The translations under genes and the position numbers were made by a program. DNA of 64,000 nucleotides from Lapidilactobacillus bayanensis (GTDB lineage: Bacteria; Bacillota; Bacilli; Lactobacillales; Lactobacillaceae): the NCBI RefSeq assembly GCF_003946695.1, contig NZ_RHOX01000002.1, positions 122,943 through 186,942 of the forward strand, given 5' to 3'. The notes under the pieces were generated by a model. It was not told where the DNA came from. It did not search any database and saw only the letters and a list, made by a program, of their open reading frames with translations. Positions 34,464-47,673 of this stretch are shown piece by piece (the stretch's first letter is position 1; each line of letters opens with the position of its first letter).

Positions 34464-34700
34464 TTAGTCTTCACCAACAAATGGTAATAAGGCCATAATA
34501 CGAGCACGCTTGATAGCAACGGTTAACTTGCGTTGGTTTTTAGCGCTAGTACCAGTTACTCGGCGTGGTAAAATTTTACCTCTTTCAGAGATAAAACGTT
34601 TCAACAATTCTGTGTCCTTGTAATCGATGTACTCGATGTGATTAGCAGCGATAAAATCGACTTTACGGCGACGACGGCCGCCACGACGTTGTTGAGCCAT
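34464..34700 (-). CDS. rpsR: Ribosomal protein bS18
   Basis: 78 residues, a standard length. The basic start [13 protein letters not shown] and the core [20 protein letters not shown] with [14 protein letters not shown] are diagnostic. ATG at 34700 with GGAGG upstream is chosen over the longer frame at 34718. Third gene of the rpsF-ssb-rpsR operon; it pairs with bS6 on the 30S platform. Confidence 0.96.
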   Translation of the reverse strand: MAQQRRGGRRRRKVDFIAANHIEYIDYKDTELLKRFISERGKILPRRVTGTSAKNQRKLTVAIKRARIMALLPFVGED

Positions 34701-34739
34701 GTGTATTCCTCCTCTCAAGCGTTATTTCGAATTTTCAAT

Positions 34740-35240
34740 TTAGAATGGTAAATCATCATCAGAAATATCAATTGGTTCCCCATTATTGGCAAATGGATCA
34801 TCGCCAACAGGTTCCTGTTGTTTACTCTGATTACTGTAATTATTATTTGTATTATTTGATTGACTATAACTATTGTTAGAATTACTTGAGCTAGTTGCTT
34901 GACCAGAGCCAGCATGTGAACTCTTAGGTTCCAACAATGAGAAATTATCAACGACAACTTCAGTTACATACACACGCTGGCCTTGTTGATTATCATAAGA
35001 ACGTGTTTGAATCCGTCCGTCAATACCAACTAAGGAACCCTTATGCGTAAAGTTCTTGAAGTTTTCAGCTGACTTACGCCAAATTACACATTGAATAAAA
35101 TCAGCTTCACGATCACCTTGGGCATTTGTAAATTGACGATTAACAGCAATAGTGAAAGTTGCAACAGCAGCACCACTACCGGTGTAACGCAAATCAACGT
35201 CCTTTGTCAGTCGGCCAACAAGTACTACACGATTAATCAT
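34740..35240 (-). CDS. ssb: Single-stranded DNA-binding protein
   Basis: 166 residues. An N-terminal OB fold ([20 protein letters not shown] up to about residue 110), a low-complexity linker rich in N, S and Q, and the acidic interaction tip DDDLPF at the C-terminus that recruits replication and repair partners. ATG at 35240 behind AAAGGGGA. It is cotranscribed between rpsF and rpsR as usual in Firmicutes. Confidence 0.96.
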   Translation of the reverse strand: MINRVVLVGRLTKDVDLRYTGSGAAVATFTIAVNRQFTNAQGDREADFIQCVIWRKSAENFKNFTHKGSLVGIDGRIQTRSYDNQQGQRVYVTEVVVDNFSLLEPKSSHAGSGQATSSSNSNNSYSQSNNTNNNYSNQSKQQEPVGDDPFANNGEPIDISDDDLPF

Positions 35241-35268
35241 TTAAAAATCCCCTTTCGTATTGAAAAAA

Positions 35269-35571
35269 TTAGTTTTTATCATCACGTTTAACGATCATGC
35301 TACGTAAAACAGATGTGTCGATTTTTGAAAGACGATCGAATTCATCGATAGCTTTTGAGTTATCAGCTTTTACGTTAACGATATGATAAATGCCTTCGCG
35401 GTAATTCGAGATTTCGTAAGCAAGACGACGCTTAGACCAATCTTTAGAATCAACCACTTCAGCACCATCAGCACCTAAAATTTCGTCATAATGCTTGATT
35501 AAAGTTGCTTTTGACTCATCATCAAGATCTGGCTTAATGATATAAGTAACTTCGTAAAATGTTTCTGCCAT
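35269..35571 (-). CDS. rpsF: Ribosomal protein bS6
   Basis: 100 residues. [20 protein letters not shown] at the N-terminus and [20 protein letters not shown] in the middle are typical of bS6, the partner of bS18. First gene of the operon; ATG at 35571 behind AGGAGG. The leader carries a hairpin consistent with autoregulation by the S6-S18 complex. Confidence 0.95.
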   Translation of the reverse strand: MAETFYEVTYIIKPDLDDESKATLIKHYDEILGADGAEVVDSKDWSKRRLAYEISNYREGIYHIVNVKADNSKAIDEFDRLSKIDTSVLRSMIVKRDDKN

Positions 35572-35590
35572 GGTTATACACCTCCTTATG

Positions 35591-35640
35591 GACTATTGGT
35601 TCTTATCTACTAAGAACAAGGAGTAAGCAACAAATAGTCT
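35591..35640 (-). promoter_or_regulatory. rpsF leader hairpin, candidate S6:S18 autoregulatory RNA
   Basis: On the minus strand GACTATT (35638-35632) pairs with AATAGTC (35597-35591), an internal asymmetric loop follows, and GTTCTTA/TAAGAAC form the inner stem. It ends a few bases before the AGGAGG of rpsF. The position and two-stem shape fit the known S6:S18 leader; the conserved loop bases were not verified. Confidence 0.5.
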
Positions 35641-35777
35641 GCTCACAAACTAGTAGTTTATCATAGATAAGACCTTTAAACAACAAAAAATCGCTCCGAC
35701 TTTAAAAAGTAACGTTTATTTTGCTACAAATTTAAATACGTCAAAACGACTTATTTTAACTTTTAATTATCTAAAAA

Positions 35778-38387
35778 TTAAGCTTCTGGATCTTGAGGAT
35801 CATCCGATTCGGACACATCTTGATCAGCAGCTTCAGCCCGATTAACTAATTCTTGAACATCATCAGGTAGCGACCTCGGTGCTTCCGTTTCATCACCTAC
35901 AACAGGTATTGAAGCTTCAGATGCAGTCGTGGTAGCAGCTGTCTGTTCATCTTCTGGATCTTCATGATTAACTTTAGCTAAAGTAGCAACTCTAGCGCCA
36001 TTATCAACCTTAATCAATCGAACACCCAGAGTCGCCCGTCCTGTTTGTGAAACATTTTGAACTGGGAAGCGAATTAAAACACCCTCTGTGGTAATCAACA
36101 TTAAATCTTCACTACCATTAACAGCAACTAATCCGGCTAATGGACCGTTTTTCTCTGTAATATTAGCTGTCTTAATCCCTTTACCACCGCGACCCTTAAT
36201 TGGATATTCACTAACAGCAGTTCGTTTACCATAACCATTCTCAGAAATTGTTAAAATTTCTTGGTCAATGGTTAAAATTGCGGAACCAATCACATAATCG
36301 TCAGCGCGTAAGCGAATACCGCGAACGCCTGCTGCAGTCCGCCCCATTGAACGAACTGTCTCTTCGTTGAAAGAAACTGCATAACCTAAGTGCGTTCCGA
36401 TTAAAATATTTTGTTTACCATCAGTTAGTAAGACGTTCGTTAACTCATCACCATCACGTAGCGTCAACGCGCGTAATCCGTTGCTTCGAATATTGGAGAA
36501 TTCATTAACCGGTGTCCGTTTAACTGTACCTAAGCGCGTGATGAAGAATAAGCTATCATCGTCATCAACATCATGAACATTAATTACTGTTTCAACATTC
36601 TCGCCAGTGTCAACGCCCAATAAATTAATAATAGGAATTCCTTTAGCCGTTCGTCCGTATTCAGGAATTTCATAACCTTTGGCGCGATAAACTTTACCCG
36701 TATTCGTAAAGAACAACAGTGTGTCATGAGTTGACGTATAAATTAATTGTTCAATGAAGTCATCATCATGAACACCCATACCTTGAATACCCCGGCCACC
36801 ACGATTCTGAACTTTAAATTCATTTGCTGGTAGACGTTTAACATAACCGTTATGAGTAAGTACAATCATAACTTCTTGCTCTTCAATTAAGTCTTCGTCT
36901 TCAAGACTCAATTCTTCGCCCACGAGTAATTCAGTACGACGATCATCGCCGTAACGTTTCTGAATCTCTAATAATTCCTCATAGATAATTTGATCAATAC
37001 GTTCAGATCGTGCCAAAATATCTTCCAAATCAGCAATTGTTTTCATCAATTCGGTATACTCAGCTTCAATCTTGTCGCGTTCCAAACCAGTTAAGCGAAC
37101 TAACCGCATGTCTAAAATTGCTTGAGACTGCTTATCACTCAATTCAAATTGACTCATCAAAGTATTTTTAGCAATTTCACCGGTTTGAGACCCACGGATA
37201 ATTCGAATAATCTCGTCAATATGATCTAAGGCAATTCGTAACCCTTCAAGAATATGAGCACGAGCTTTAGCCTTCTTAAGATCAAATTCCGTTCGCCGCC
37301 GAATAACTTCTTCTTGATGAACCAAGTAATATTGCAAGATTTCTTTAAGGCTTAGTTGTTTTGGCGCACCATTAACGATAGCCACCATATTAAACCCGAA
37401 AGTCGTTTGCATTGGCGTTAACTTATAAAGATTATTCAGCACAACTGAAGCGCTTGTATCACGGCGAATATCAATAACAACTCGCATACCTTCACGGTCA
37501 GATTCATCAGTTAGATCGACAATTCCATCAATACGTTTGTCACGGGCTAATTCGGCGATTCGCTCTACTAATTTAGCTTTATTGACCATATAAGGAATTT
37601 CACTAACGATAATTCGTTCTCGACCATTTTTTAGCGTTGTTACTTCAGTCTTAGCCCGAAGAATAATCGTCCCCTTACCTGTTTCATAAGCTCTACGAAT
37701 TCCAGACTTACCCATAACAATTCCACCAGTTGGAAAATCAGGACCAGGTAAAGCCTCCATCAAATCAGCAGTAGTCGCATCTGGGTTATTCATCAATAAA
37801 TGTAACGCACTAATTGTCTCGGATAAATTATGTGGTGGAATATTAGTTGTCATACCAACAGCAATACCAGTAGCACCATTAACTAATAAATTAGGAAAAC
37901 GTGATGGTAAAACAACAGGTTCACGTTCACTCCCATCATAGTTAGGCTGATAGTCAATTGTATTTTTATTAATATCGCGTAACATTTCAACGGCAATTTT
38001 GCTCATCCGCGCTTCGGTATAACGCATAGCGGCTGCACCATCACCATCAACTGAGCCAAAGTTACCATGACCGTCAACTAACATATAACGGTAACTAAAA
38101 TCCTGGGCCATTCGAACCATGCCTTCATAGATTGAAGAATCACCATGAGGATGGTATTTACCCATAACATCACCAACAATACGTGCCGATTTTTTATATG
38201 GTTTATCTGGCATAACGCCTAGTTCGTTCATCCCATATAAAATTCGCCGCTGAACTGGTTTTAAGCCGTCACGAACGTCTGGCAAAGCCCGCGCGACAAT
38301 GACACTCATTGCATAATCCAAAAATGAATCACGCATTGTTTTAGATAAATTAACTGTTTCAATGCGATGGTCTTCAAATTCTGCCAT
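35778..38387 (-). CDS. gyrA: DNA gyrase subunit A
   Basis: 869 residues. The breakage-reunion domain includes the quinolone region [19 protein letters not shown] with wild-type serine, and the active-site tyrosine in [13 protein letters not shown]. Six C-terminal beta-pinwheel repeats begin at [17 protein letters not shown] and contain the GyrA box [10 protein letters not shown]. The C-terminal tail is long and acidic. It acts with GyrB to introduce negative supercoils. ATG at 38387, 20 bases after gyrB. Confidence 0.97.
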   Translation of the reverse strand: MAEFEDHRIETVNLSKTMRDSFLDYAMSVIVARALPDVRDGLKPVQRRILYGMNELGVMPDKPYKKSARIVGDVMGKYHPHGDSSIYEGMVRMAQDFSYRYMLVDGHGNFGSVDGDGAAAMRYTEARMSKIAVEMLRDINKNTIDYQPNYDGSEREPVVLPSRFPNLLVNGATGIAVGMTTNIPPHNLSETISALHLLMNNPDATTADLMEALPGPDFPTGGIVMGKSGIRRAYETGKGTIILRAKTEVTTLKNGRERIIVSEIPYMVNKAKLVERIAELARDKRIDGIVDLTDESDREGMRVVIDIRRDTSASVVLNNLYKLTPMQTTFGFNMVAIVNGAPKQLSLKEILQYYLVHQEEVIRRRTEFDLKKAKARAHILEGLRIALDHIDEIIRIIRGSQTGEIAKNTLMSQFELSDKQSQAILDMRLVRLTGLERDKIEAEYTELMKTIADLEDILARSERIDQIIYEELLEIQKRYGDDRRTELLVGEELSLEDEDLIEEQEVMIVLTHNGYVKRLPANEFKVQNRGGRGIQGMGVHDDDFIEQLIYTSTHDTLLFFTNTGKVYRAKGYEIPEYGRTAKGIPIINLLGVDTGENVETVINVHDVDDDDSLFFITRLGTVKRTPVNEFSNIRSNGLRALTLRDGDELTNVLLTDGKQNILIGTHLGYAVSFNEETVRSMGRTAAGVRGIRLRADDYVIGSAILTIDQEILTISENGYGKRTAVSEYPIKGRGGKGIKTANITEKNGPLAGLVAVNGSEDLMLITTEGVLIRFPVQNVSQTGRATLGVRLIKVDNGARVATLAKVNHEDPEDEQTAATTTASEASIPVVGDETEAPRSLPDDVQELVNRAEAADQDVSESDDPQDPEA

Positions 38388-38407
38388 TTACTTCGCAAAC
38401 TTCCCTT

Positions 38408-41544
<3,137 letters not shown>

Positions 41545-41545
41545 C

Positions 41546-41761
41546 TTAGGCCTTCACAATTTCGTAAATTTCGCCACTATTTAATTTGATAACATCGCCT
41601 TGATACAGTTTTTTGCCACGACGATTTTCAGCTTGACCGTTTAAAATAACAGGTTGTTCTTGCAAATAGAATTTTGCCTGACCACCACTGCCAATGATGC
41701 CCTCTTCTTTTAATAATTGCGTCAAAGTCAAATAATCGGCGGTTAATTTAAGTTGTTTCAT
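41546..41761 (-). CDS. yaaA: S4-domain RNA-binding protein YaaA
   Basis: 71 residues, a single S4 domain: LTQLLKEEGIIGSGGQAKFY, then ILNGQAENRRGKKLYQGDVI. It is always found between dnaN and recF in this group and is thought to bind ribosomal or structured RNA. ATG at 41761 with GGGAG eight bases upstream is chosen over the frame at 41779. Confidence 0.9.
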   Translation of the reverse strand: MKQLKLTADYLTLTQLLKEEGIIGSGGQAKFYLQEQPVILNGQAENRRGKKLYQGDVIKLNSGEIYEIVKA

Positions 41762-41974
41762 GACAATCGCTCCCACCAATATAAAAAGATAAGTTTCACT
41801 ATTAAATTATACCTTTTTTAGAGTGTTAAAACAACGATATTAGAATTTTAAAGCGATTTAAGACAATTTGAAGCAAGATAATATCTTTTGACCAAAAAAA
41901 CTAAAATTGCTGAAAATGAATTATATGACGATATAAGCTAATTCACCGTAAAATCATCATTTTTCGTAAACAAT

Positions 41975-42043
41975 AAAAACAAACAAGAATTTTAAAATTT
42001 TTTCGACGTTCGAATTAATTTCAAAATCCTTGTTTGCTTTTTT
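41975..42043 (-). terminator. Intrinsic terminator of dnaN
   Basis: AAACAAGAATTTT (41981-41993) pairs with AAAATCCTTGTTT (42023-42035), one mismatch, with A residues on the left that read as T on the minus strand. yaaA-recF-gyrBA therefore probably start from their own promoter in 41780-41970, which is A/T-rich without a clear motif. Confidence 0.7.
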
Positions 42044-42067
42044 AATTACTTATTTTGATTAACTTAC

Positions 42068-43204
42068 TTAAAATGTTCTAACCGGCGTAATCAATTGAAT
42101 GTAGTGCTCACCATCTTCAGACGGCATTAATGTAAATGGCCGTAAGTTAGTCGTGAAGGCTAACTTAATTTCCGTTGAACCAAAAGCACGTAAAGCATCT
42201 TTCAGGTAATCTGGATTAAAGGAAATATCTAACGCGTTCCCTGATAAAGAACTTAAACTTAACTCTTCTTCAACATTACCAACGTCAGGAGAGTTACTTG
42301 ATAAAGTGCCAGTATTATCGTTTGGGTTTAACTGTAGTCGCACCACATTATTGCGGCTTTCGTGTGAAAGTAACGAAGCACGTTCAACAGATGCCAATAA
42401 AGTTGAGGCATCAATTTGAATGGTTGTTGTAGAATCGGTTGGAATTAAACGTGTCGTGTCAGGATAATTACCTTCTAGTAGTCGCGAATAGAATTGCGTT
42501 TGACCAAAAGTAAAGAGAACTTGGTTATCGGTAATCTTTAATTGAACATCATCTTGATAGTCAGCTAACATTCTTGCTAATTCAACTAAACTTTTCCCAG
42601 GAACAACGAAATCAAAATCACCTTCAATATCTGGTAAATCAATTTTGCGTTGTGCCAAACGGTGGCTATCAGTTGCAACGGCCATTAAACCGTCAGCATT
42701 GATCAAGAAATGAACACCAGTTAAAATTGGCCGACTTTCTTGAGCAGAAACAGCTAAAACTGTTTGATTGACTAAACCACGCAATAACTCTGCAGAAAAT
42801 TTTAATTGACTGGCGTCACTAACTTCAGGTAAATGTGGGTAACTATTCGCATCAAAACCAATCACCGTAAATTCAGATTTGCCTGAAGTTAAAACAACCT
42901 TAAAATTGTCTTTAACTTCAAAGGTAAATGTTTCTTCTGGTAATTTCTTAATAATTTCACTAAAGAAGCGAGCAGTAATGATAACTGATCCTGTTGATTC
43001 AATTTGTAGTTTTAAAGATTCATCGCTAACCGGCAACATACTTTCGATAGAAATATCAGCATCGCTACCAGTTAACTTTAAACCCGCTTCTGTTAAATCA
43101 AACTTAACTCCGGTCAAAATTGTAATAGCCGTTTTTGATGGGACTGCTCTTAAAACATTGTTGAATTGTCGAATAAAACTAAGACGATCAATTGTGAATT
43201 TCAT
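42068..43204 (-). CDS. dnaN: DNA polymerase III sliding clamp, beta subunit
   Basis: 378 residues in three clamp domains. MKFTIDRLSFIRQFNNVLRA at the start, the interdomain ESRPILTGVHF, the DSHRLAQRK loop and the C-terminal LITPVRTF are typical. It tethers polymerase and many partners to DNA. ATG at 43204 behind AGGAGG. It is downstream of dnaA, with DnaA boxes in the 160-base gap. Confidence 0.97.
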   Translation of the reverse strand: MKFTIDRLSFIRQFNNVLRAVPSKTAITILTGVKFDLTEAGLKLTGSDADISIESMLPVSDESLKLQIESTGSVIITARFFSEIIKKLPEETFTFEVKDNFKVVLTSGKSEFTVIGFDANSYPHLPEVSDASQLKFSAELLRGLVNQTVLAVSAQESRPILTGVHFLINADGLMAVATDSHRLAQRKIDLPDIEGDFDFVVPGKSLVELARMLADYQDDVQLKITDNQVLFTFGQTQFYSRLLEGNYPDTTRLIPTDSTTTIQIDASTLLASVERASLLSHESRNNVVRLQLNPNDNTGTLSSNSPDVGNVEEELSLSSLSGNALDISFNPDYLKDALRAFGSTEIKLAFTTNLRPFTLMPSEDGEHYIQLITPVRTF

Positions 43205-43316
43205 GAGAGAACCTCCTAGGTAGTTTTATATAAATAAAAGATTTTAAAGTAATAGTAATAGTCCTTGTTGATTATGGGGAAAAGAGTGATTGTTCTACGA
43301 GAACTCATCTTTTCCC

Positions 43317-43336
43317 TGTGGATAACTTGTGGATAT
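43317..43336. other. Two DnaA boxes between dnaA and dnaN
   Basis: TGTGGATAA at 43317-43325 (perfect) and TGTGGATAT at 43328-43336. With the cluster upstream of dnaA this gives the bipartite origin arrangement known from Bacillus. Confidence 0.65.
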
Positions 43337-43367
43337 TTTTGGTGATAGCTAAAAAGTTTTGCACAGG

Positions 43368-44702
43368 CTATCCTTTAAGTAATTTTTTCAAGTCACTGAT
43401 TTGCGAACGTAATTCAGAATCGCGTTCTTGATCTTGTACAATTTTCTCGTGAGCATGAATGACAGTCGTATGATCTTTCCCGCCGAATTCTTTCCCAATT
43501 TTTGGTAGCGAGTTATCGGTTAATTCACGAGAAAGGTACATGGCAATCTGCCTAGGTACGACAATATTTTTAGTTCTTTTCTTGCCAGTAAGGTCCGAAA
43601 CTTGCAGTCGATAGTATTGGGCGACGACTTCTTGGATCTTACTAATAGAAAGTCCGTGTTGTTGCGAAGCGTCTTTTAAACCCCTTAAAGCAGCAATAGC
43701 GGTTTCTAATGTAATATCGATTTTATTAATTGTGGCGTAGGCTTGCACCCGAACTAAAGCACCTTCGAGTTCACGAATGTTAGTGTCAATTTGCCCGGCG
43801 ATATAATTCAGAGTTTGATTATCGATTTCTAATCCTTCAGCGACAGCTTTGTTGCGTAAAATCGCAATTCGTGTTTCCAAATCAGGTGGGGTGATATCAG
43901 CAGAAAGTCCCCATTTAAAACGAGAAATTAAACGGTCTTCTAATTTAGGAATGTCGCTAGGAATCCGATCAGAAGTTAGAACGATTTGTTTTTTATTCTC
44001 ATACAATTTGTTGAAAGTATGGAAGAATTCTTCTTGAGTAGCTTCTTTATCTGCAAAAAACTGAATGTCATCTACTAATAATAAATCAACCGATCGATAT
44101 TCTCGACGGAATTCTTCCTGACGTCGCGTTCTAATAGAATTAATGAAATCATTAGCGAATTCTTCACTAGTAACATATTTAACTTTCGCTTCGGGGTTAC
44201 GTCGTAAAACTTCATGACCAATTGCTTGCATCAAATGAGTTTTACCCAGTCCAACGCCACCATAGATGTTAAGCGGATTATAAACTTGGCCAGGTTCCTC
44301 AGCTGCTGATAACGCGGCTGCCTGTGCTAAGTAATTACCAGATCCAACCACAAAACTATCAAAAGTGTACTTATCATTTAAATGCGTATCGTGAGCATAA
44401 ACTTGTCCTGAGGTATCATCATTGTAAGTTGGGGGATCAACAACATCATGATTTTCATTAGGAACTGTTAAATTCAATTGAATTTTTTGACCAGTATAAT
44501 CTTGAAGAATTGCTTCAGATTCAGAGACTAAGTTACGATCCCAGTAGTCACGATGAAAGGCAGAAGGTAATTCCAAAGTTAACGTGCCATTATTTAAAGA
44601 TATTGGTTGTACAGGCGCGATCCAAGTATCATAACTGACAGACTCGAAATTTTTTTGTAATTCAGAAACGAGTTTTTCCCATAGTAGTTTTTCATTTGCC
44701 AA
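43368..44702 (-). CDS. dnaA: Chromosomal replication initiator protein DnaA
   Basis: 444 residues. Domain I (WEKLVSELQKNFESVSYDTW), a short domain II, the AAA+ domain with Walker A GGVGLGKTH and Walker B LLLVDDIQFF, and domain IV with the DnaA-box reader GGKDHTTVIHAHEKI. The start is TTG at 44702 behind AAAGGAG, nine bases away, a plausible way to limit translation. It binds the boxes on both sides of its gene. Confidence 0.97.
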   Translation of the reverse strand: MANEKLLWEKLVSELQKNFESVSYDTWIAPVQPISLNNGTLTLELPSAFHRDYWDRNLVSESEAILQDYTGQKIQLNLTVPNENHDVVDPPTYNDDTSGQVYAHDTHLNDKYTFDSFVVGSGNYLAQAAALSAAEEPGQVYNPLNIYGGVGLGKTHLMQAIGHEVLRRNPEAKVKYVTSEEFANDFINSIRTRRQEEFRREYRSVDLLLVDDIQFFADKEATQEEFFHTFNKLYENKKQIVLTSDRIPSDIPKLEDRLISRFKWGLSADITPPDLETRIAILRNKAVAEGLEIDNQTLNYIAGQIDTNIRELEGALVRVQAYATINKIDITLETAIAALRGLKDASQQHGLSISKIQEVVAQYYRLQVSDLTGKKRTKNIVVPRQIAMYLSRELTDNSLPKIGKEFGGKDHTTVIHAHEKIVQDQERDSELRSQISDLKKLLKG

Positions 44703-44763
44703 GTTGACATACTCCTTTCTTAGGAATAAAAAGATAAATTAAGTTTAGCATTCTAAAAAAAAG

Positions 44764-44991
44764 TTTTCCACAGGTTTTAAATAATTATCAAAATTTAATC
44801 ACAGGATAGGGCTAAGTAATTCACCGGCTGTGGATAAATTGTAAAACTAAATAAAAAAATAAAGAAACAAACAATCAATTGTGGATAACTTATTGTAAAA
44901 GAGGCCTTATTTTCAATAAAGATAAAATTTCCACAGGCATTGTGGATAACTTTAAGAGATAAATGTGAGTTGTTTAAAAACTTGTGGATAA
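44764..44991. other. Chromosomal origin (oriC): DnaA-box cluster
   Basis: Perfect TGTGGATAA boxes at 44829-44837, 44880-44888, 44941-44949 and 44983-44991, all in one orientation, with near matches such as TTTTCCACA at 44764-44772 and GGGGATAAC near 45047-45055. They are separated by A/T-rich DNA suited to unwinding, between the divergent dnaA and rpmH genes. Nothing else is recognisable in 44703-45214. Confidence 0.92.
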
Positions 44992-45214
44992 TATTGTGCA
45001 TTTAAAATGACTGTTCACAGATAAATCACTTTTAATTGATTAGTTGGGGATAACTTTTTGAAAGAATTTAATGATTTGTAGATAAAAAAAGTAAAAGACA
45101 GTTTCTTTTTAGTTAGGTATATGCTAGTATATTTAAGTAATTGCGCTTGAAGAAGTCGATTTAACCGATCTTCATGGTGTATCCACTGCATTATATTTAG
45201 GAGGTGTAGCACAC

Positions 45215-45355
45215 ATGACAACTAAAAGAACATATCAACCAAAGAAACGTCATCGTGAACGAGTTCATGGTTTTATGAAACGAATGAGTACAAAAAACGG
45301 TCGTAGAGTATTAGCTAGACGCCGTGCTAAAGGTAGAAAAGTATTATCTGCTTAA
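45215..45355 (+). CDS. rpmH: Ribosomal protein bL34
   Basis: 46 residues, very basic: [20 protein letters not shown] followed by [20 protein letters not shown]. The sequence is the canonical bL34. ATG at 45215 with AGGAGGTG upstream. First gene of the plus-strand block leading away from oriC. Confidence 0.97.
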   Translation: MTTKRTYQPKKRHRERVHGFMKRMSTKNGRRVLARRRAKGRKVLSA

Positions 45356-45358
45356 GGG

Positions 45359-45383
45359 CCACTGGGATCAGTGGTTTTTTTTA
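45359..45383 (+). terminator. Intrinsic terminator after rpmH
   Basis: CCACTG (45359-45364) pairs with CAGTGG (45369-45374), followed by eight T residues. Partial read-through into rnpA is likely. Confidence 0.8.
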
Positions 45384-45421
45384 TTAATTTGATTTGAAAT
45401 GATGGAGATTGGACAAGTCAG

Positions 45422-45778
45422 ATGCGTAAGTCTTATCGGGTAAAAAAAGAAAAAGAATTTCAACAAGTTTTTGAGGCTGGTCGTTCAGTTGCTAATCGTT
45501 GTTTTGTTATTTATCGGTTAGATAAACCCGGGCAGGCTCATTTTCGTGTCGGTATTTCTGTAGGTAAAAAGATTGGTCATACCGCAGTTAGCCGTAATCG
45601 TATCAAACGTTATATTCGACAAAGTCTTCATGAATTAGACGGTGACCTCAAGCAAGATGTTGACTTTTTAGTGATTGCGCGAAGAAGTGCTAAAAATTTA
45701 ACAATGGCAGAGACTAAAAGTAATCTGGTTCATGTGTTAAAATTGAGTGAGCTACTAACAGCTGAGCATGAAGATTAA
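45422..45778 (+). CDS. rnpA: Ribonuclease P protein component
   Basis: 118 residues. [20 protein letters not shown] at the start and the RNR signature [13 protein letters not shown] in the central helix identify the protein subunit that assists the catalytic RNA in 5' tRNA maturation. ATG at 45422. It is followed 36 bases later by yidC. Confidence 0.95.
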   Translation: MRKSYRVKKEKEFQQVFEAGRSVANRCFVIYRLDKPGQAHFRVGISVGKKIGHTAVSRNRIKRYIRQSLHELDGDLKQDVDFLVIARRSAKNLTMAETKSNLVHVLKLSELLTAEHED

Positions 45779-45814
45779 AGTATCGACTAAAATTTGATTC
45801 GTGAGGAAAAATTA

Positions 45815-46663
45815 GTGAAGAAACGTTCGCATTTAAAAAAGGTGTTATTGGCGGTTTCATTATTAAGTCTAATGTTGTTTTTAACAGCATGCAGTAATTT
45901 AAACGCGCCAATTACAAGTAAGAGTACTGGTTTTTGGGATCATTATGTATTGTATTCATTCTCGCGCTTTATTTTGAAGTTAGCTTCACTGTTAGGTGGG
46001 AGTTATGGTTGGGCAATTATTGTCTTTACAATTATTGTTCGAATTATTCTGTTGCCTTTAAATCATTTCAGTACCAAGAATATGAAGAAACAAAGTGCAA
46101 TTCAACCAGAGTTGCAAGCTTTACAGAAGAAATACAGTGGGAAAGATGTTGAAACACAACAAAAGCTTCGTGAAGAAACACAGAAGTTAATGTCTGAAGC
46201 TGGCGTTAATCCAATGTTAGGTTGCTTACCAATGTTGATCCAGTTGCCATTCATGTATGCCTTGTATCAAGCGATTTGGCGTACTTCAGAATTACGTCAA
46301 GGGACATTTTTATGGATGCAGCTGGGTGAACGTGATCCTTATTACATTATGGCAATTCTGGCAGGTGTGTTTACCTTCTTAAGTACTTGGATCAGTAATA
46401 TGTCCATGCCACAAAGTGGTTCTACTGGTAAAATTATGATGTATGTGATGCCATTTATGATTATGATACCGGCGTTTACAATGGCTTCTGCAATTACGCT
46501 TTATTGGGTTGTTTCCAACGCATTTCAGGTTGTTCAGACTCTGATTTTGCAAAACCCATTCACAGCTAAACGTGAACAAGAAGAAAAAGAAGAAGCACAA
46601 CGTGAACATGATCGTAATTTGCGGCGTGCTCGTAAGCGCGCCTATAATAAACGTAAGAAATGA
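45815..46663 (+). CDS. yidC: Membrane protein insertase YidC/OxaA, lipoprotein type
   Basis: 282 residues. A signal peptide ends in the lipobox FLTAC (cysteine 26), followed by the five-helix insertase core with YGWAIIVFTIIVRIILLPLN (conserved arginine of the hydrophilic groove) and GCLPMLIQLPFMYALYQAI. A basic, Arg/Lys-rich C-terminal tail can bind ribosomes. The start is GTG at 45815, with GAGG eight bases upstream, rather than the frame opening at 45794. It overlaps the long form of the next frame by four bases. Confidence 0.94.
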   Translation: MKKRSHLKKVLLAVSLLSLMLFLTACSNLNAPITSKSTGFWDHYVLYSFSRFILKLASLLGGSYGWAIIVFTIIVRIILLPLNHFSTKNMKKQSAIQPELQALQKKYSGKDVETQQKLREETQKLMSEAGVNPMLGCLPMLIQLPFMYALYQAIWRTSELRQGTFLWMQLGERDPYYIMAILAGVFTFLSTWISNMSMPQSGSTGKIMMYVMPFMIMIPAFTMASAITLYWVVSNAFQVVQTLILQNPFTAKREQEEKEEAQREHDRNLRRARKRAYNKRKK

Positions 46664-46686
46664 TTGAAGGGAACGGAGTTGACGAT

Positions 46687-47520
46687 ATGGCTCAATATGA
46701 AGGCGAAACAATTGAATTAGCTATCCAAAAAGGACTAGCAGACCTGAAGATTGAACGTGAAGAAGCTGACATTCAGGTCGTACGTGAAGATTCACATGGT
46801 TTTCTTGGTATTGGTAAAAAAACTGCAATCGTAGAAATGCAAGTTTCTCCAGAGGTAATTGCAGCAAAGAAGGCCAAGCAAGAAGTTCGTGACCGAAAAA
46901 TCCAAAAGACGATTAAGAATGATGCTCAACAAGATCAACAAACCGTTTCTGACATTAAAGATAAAGTTGCTGCGGAAGTTGAAGTTCAAGGTCAATTTGA
47001 ATCTGCTTCAAAGGCTGTTACAACCGTAGAAGCCCCTAAATTTGAACGTAATGATAATCAAGCCATTAAAGATTTATCAGTTTATTTGATGGATTTAACC
47101 AAACGCTTAGGTGCACCTGCATTAATTCGAGTTGATCAGCAAGAGTCAGGAATTGTTTTTCATTTGGAGACTGCTAAAGAAGGTCTATTAATTGGTAAAC
47201 ATGGCCGCTCAATTAATTCATTACAGTATTTAAGTCAAACTTTCTTTAACCATCATGGTCGTACTCGCCAAACAATTGTTTTAGATATTGGTGATTATCG
47301 TGAGCGTCGCGAACGTGCCTTAACGTCATTAACGAAACGAACGGCACGTAATGTCGTGGCCGATCATAAGGCAATTTTTCTTGATCCAATGCCATCTTTT
47401 GAGCGTAAATTGGTGCATACGTTATTGGCGGAGAGCCCATATGTTGAAACTTTCTCAGAAGGAACTGAACCAGACCGTTATGTTGTCATTGCGCCACGAA
47501 AAACGGTTAAGCTACCTTAG
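46687..47520 (+). CDS. jag: RNA-binding protein Jag (KhpB/EloR)
   Basis: 277 residues. The Jag_N domain (GETIELAIQKGLADLKIERE, then HGFLGIGKK) is followed by a charged linker, a KH domain with GLLIGKHGRSINSLQYL and an R3H domain with DYRERRERAL. It works with KhpA to control cell elongation and RNA metabolism. ATG at 46687 with GGAG eight bases upstream is preferred to 46660. Conserved position after yidC. Confidence 0.93.
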   Translation: MAQYEGETIELAIQKGLADLKIEREEADIQVVREDSHGFLGIGKKTAIVEMQVSPEVIAAKKAKQEVRDRKIQKTIKNDAQQDQQTVSDIKDKVAAEVEVQGQFESASKAVTTVEAPKFERNDNQAIKDLSVYLMDLTKRLGAPALIRVDQQESGIVFHLETAKEGLLIGKHGRSINSLQYLSQTFFNHHGRTRQTIVLDIGDYRERRERALTSLTKRTARNVVADHKAIFLDPMPSFERKLVHTLLAESPYVETFSEGTEPDRYVVIAPRKTVKLP

Positions 47521-47584
47521 TTTTTGACAAAATAGGTTAGATGAGCTATTATTTTCACAACTTAACTTAATAGATAAAGTAGTC

Positions 47585-47643
47585 AAAGTGCTTTGTCCAT
47601 CGATTAATGTTAGTTTAATCGGTGGATTTTGGGCACTTTTTTT
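47585..47643 (+). terminator. Intrinsic terminator after jag
   Basis: AAAGTGC...GGCACTTT outer stem and ATCGATTAA/TTTAATCGGT inner stem, then seven T residues. Confidence 0.75.
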
Positions 47644-47673
47644 ATTGGCAAGAATTTGAAAGGAGTATTATCA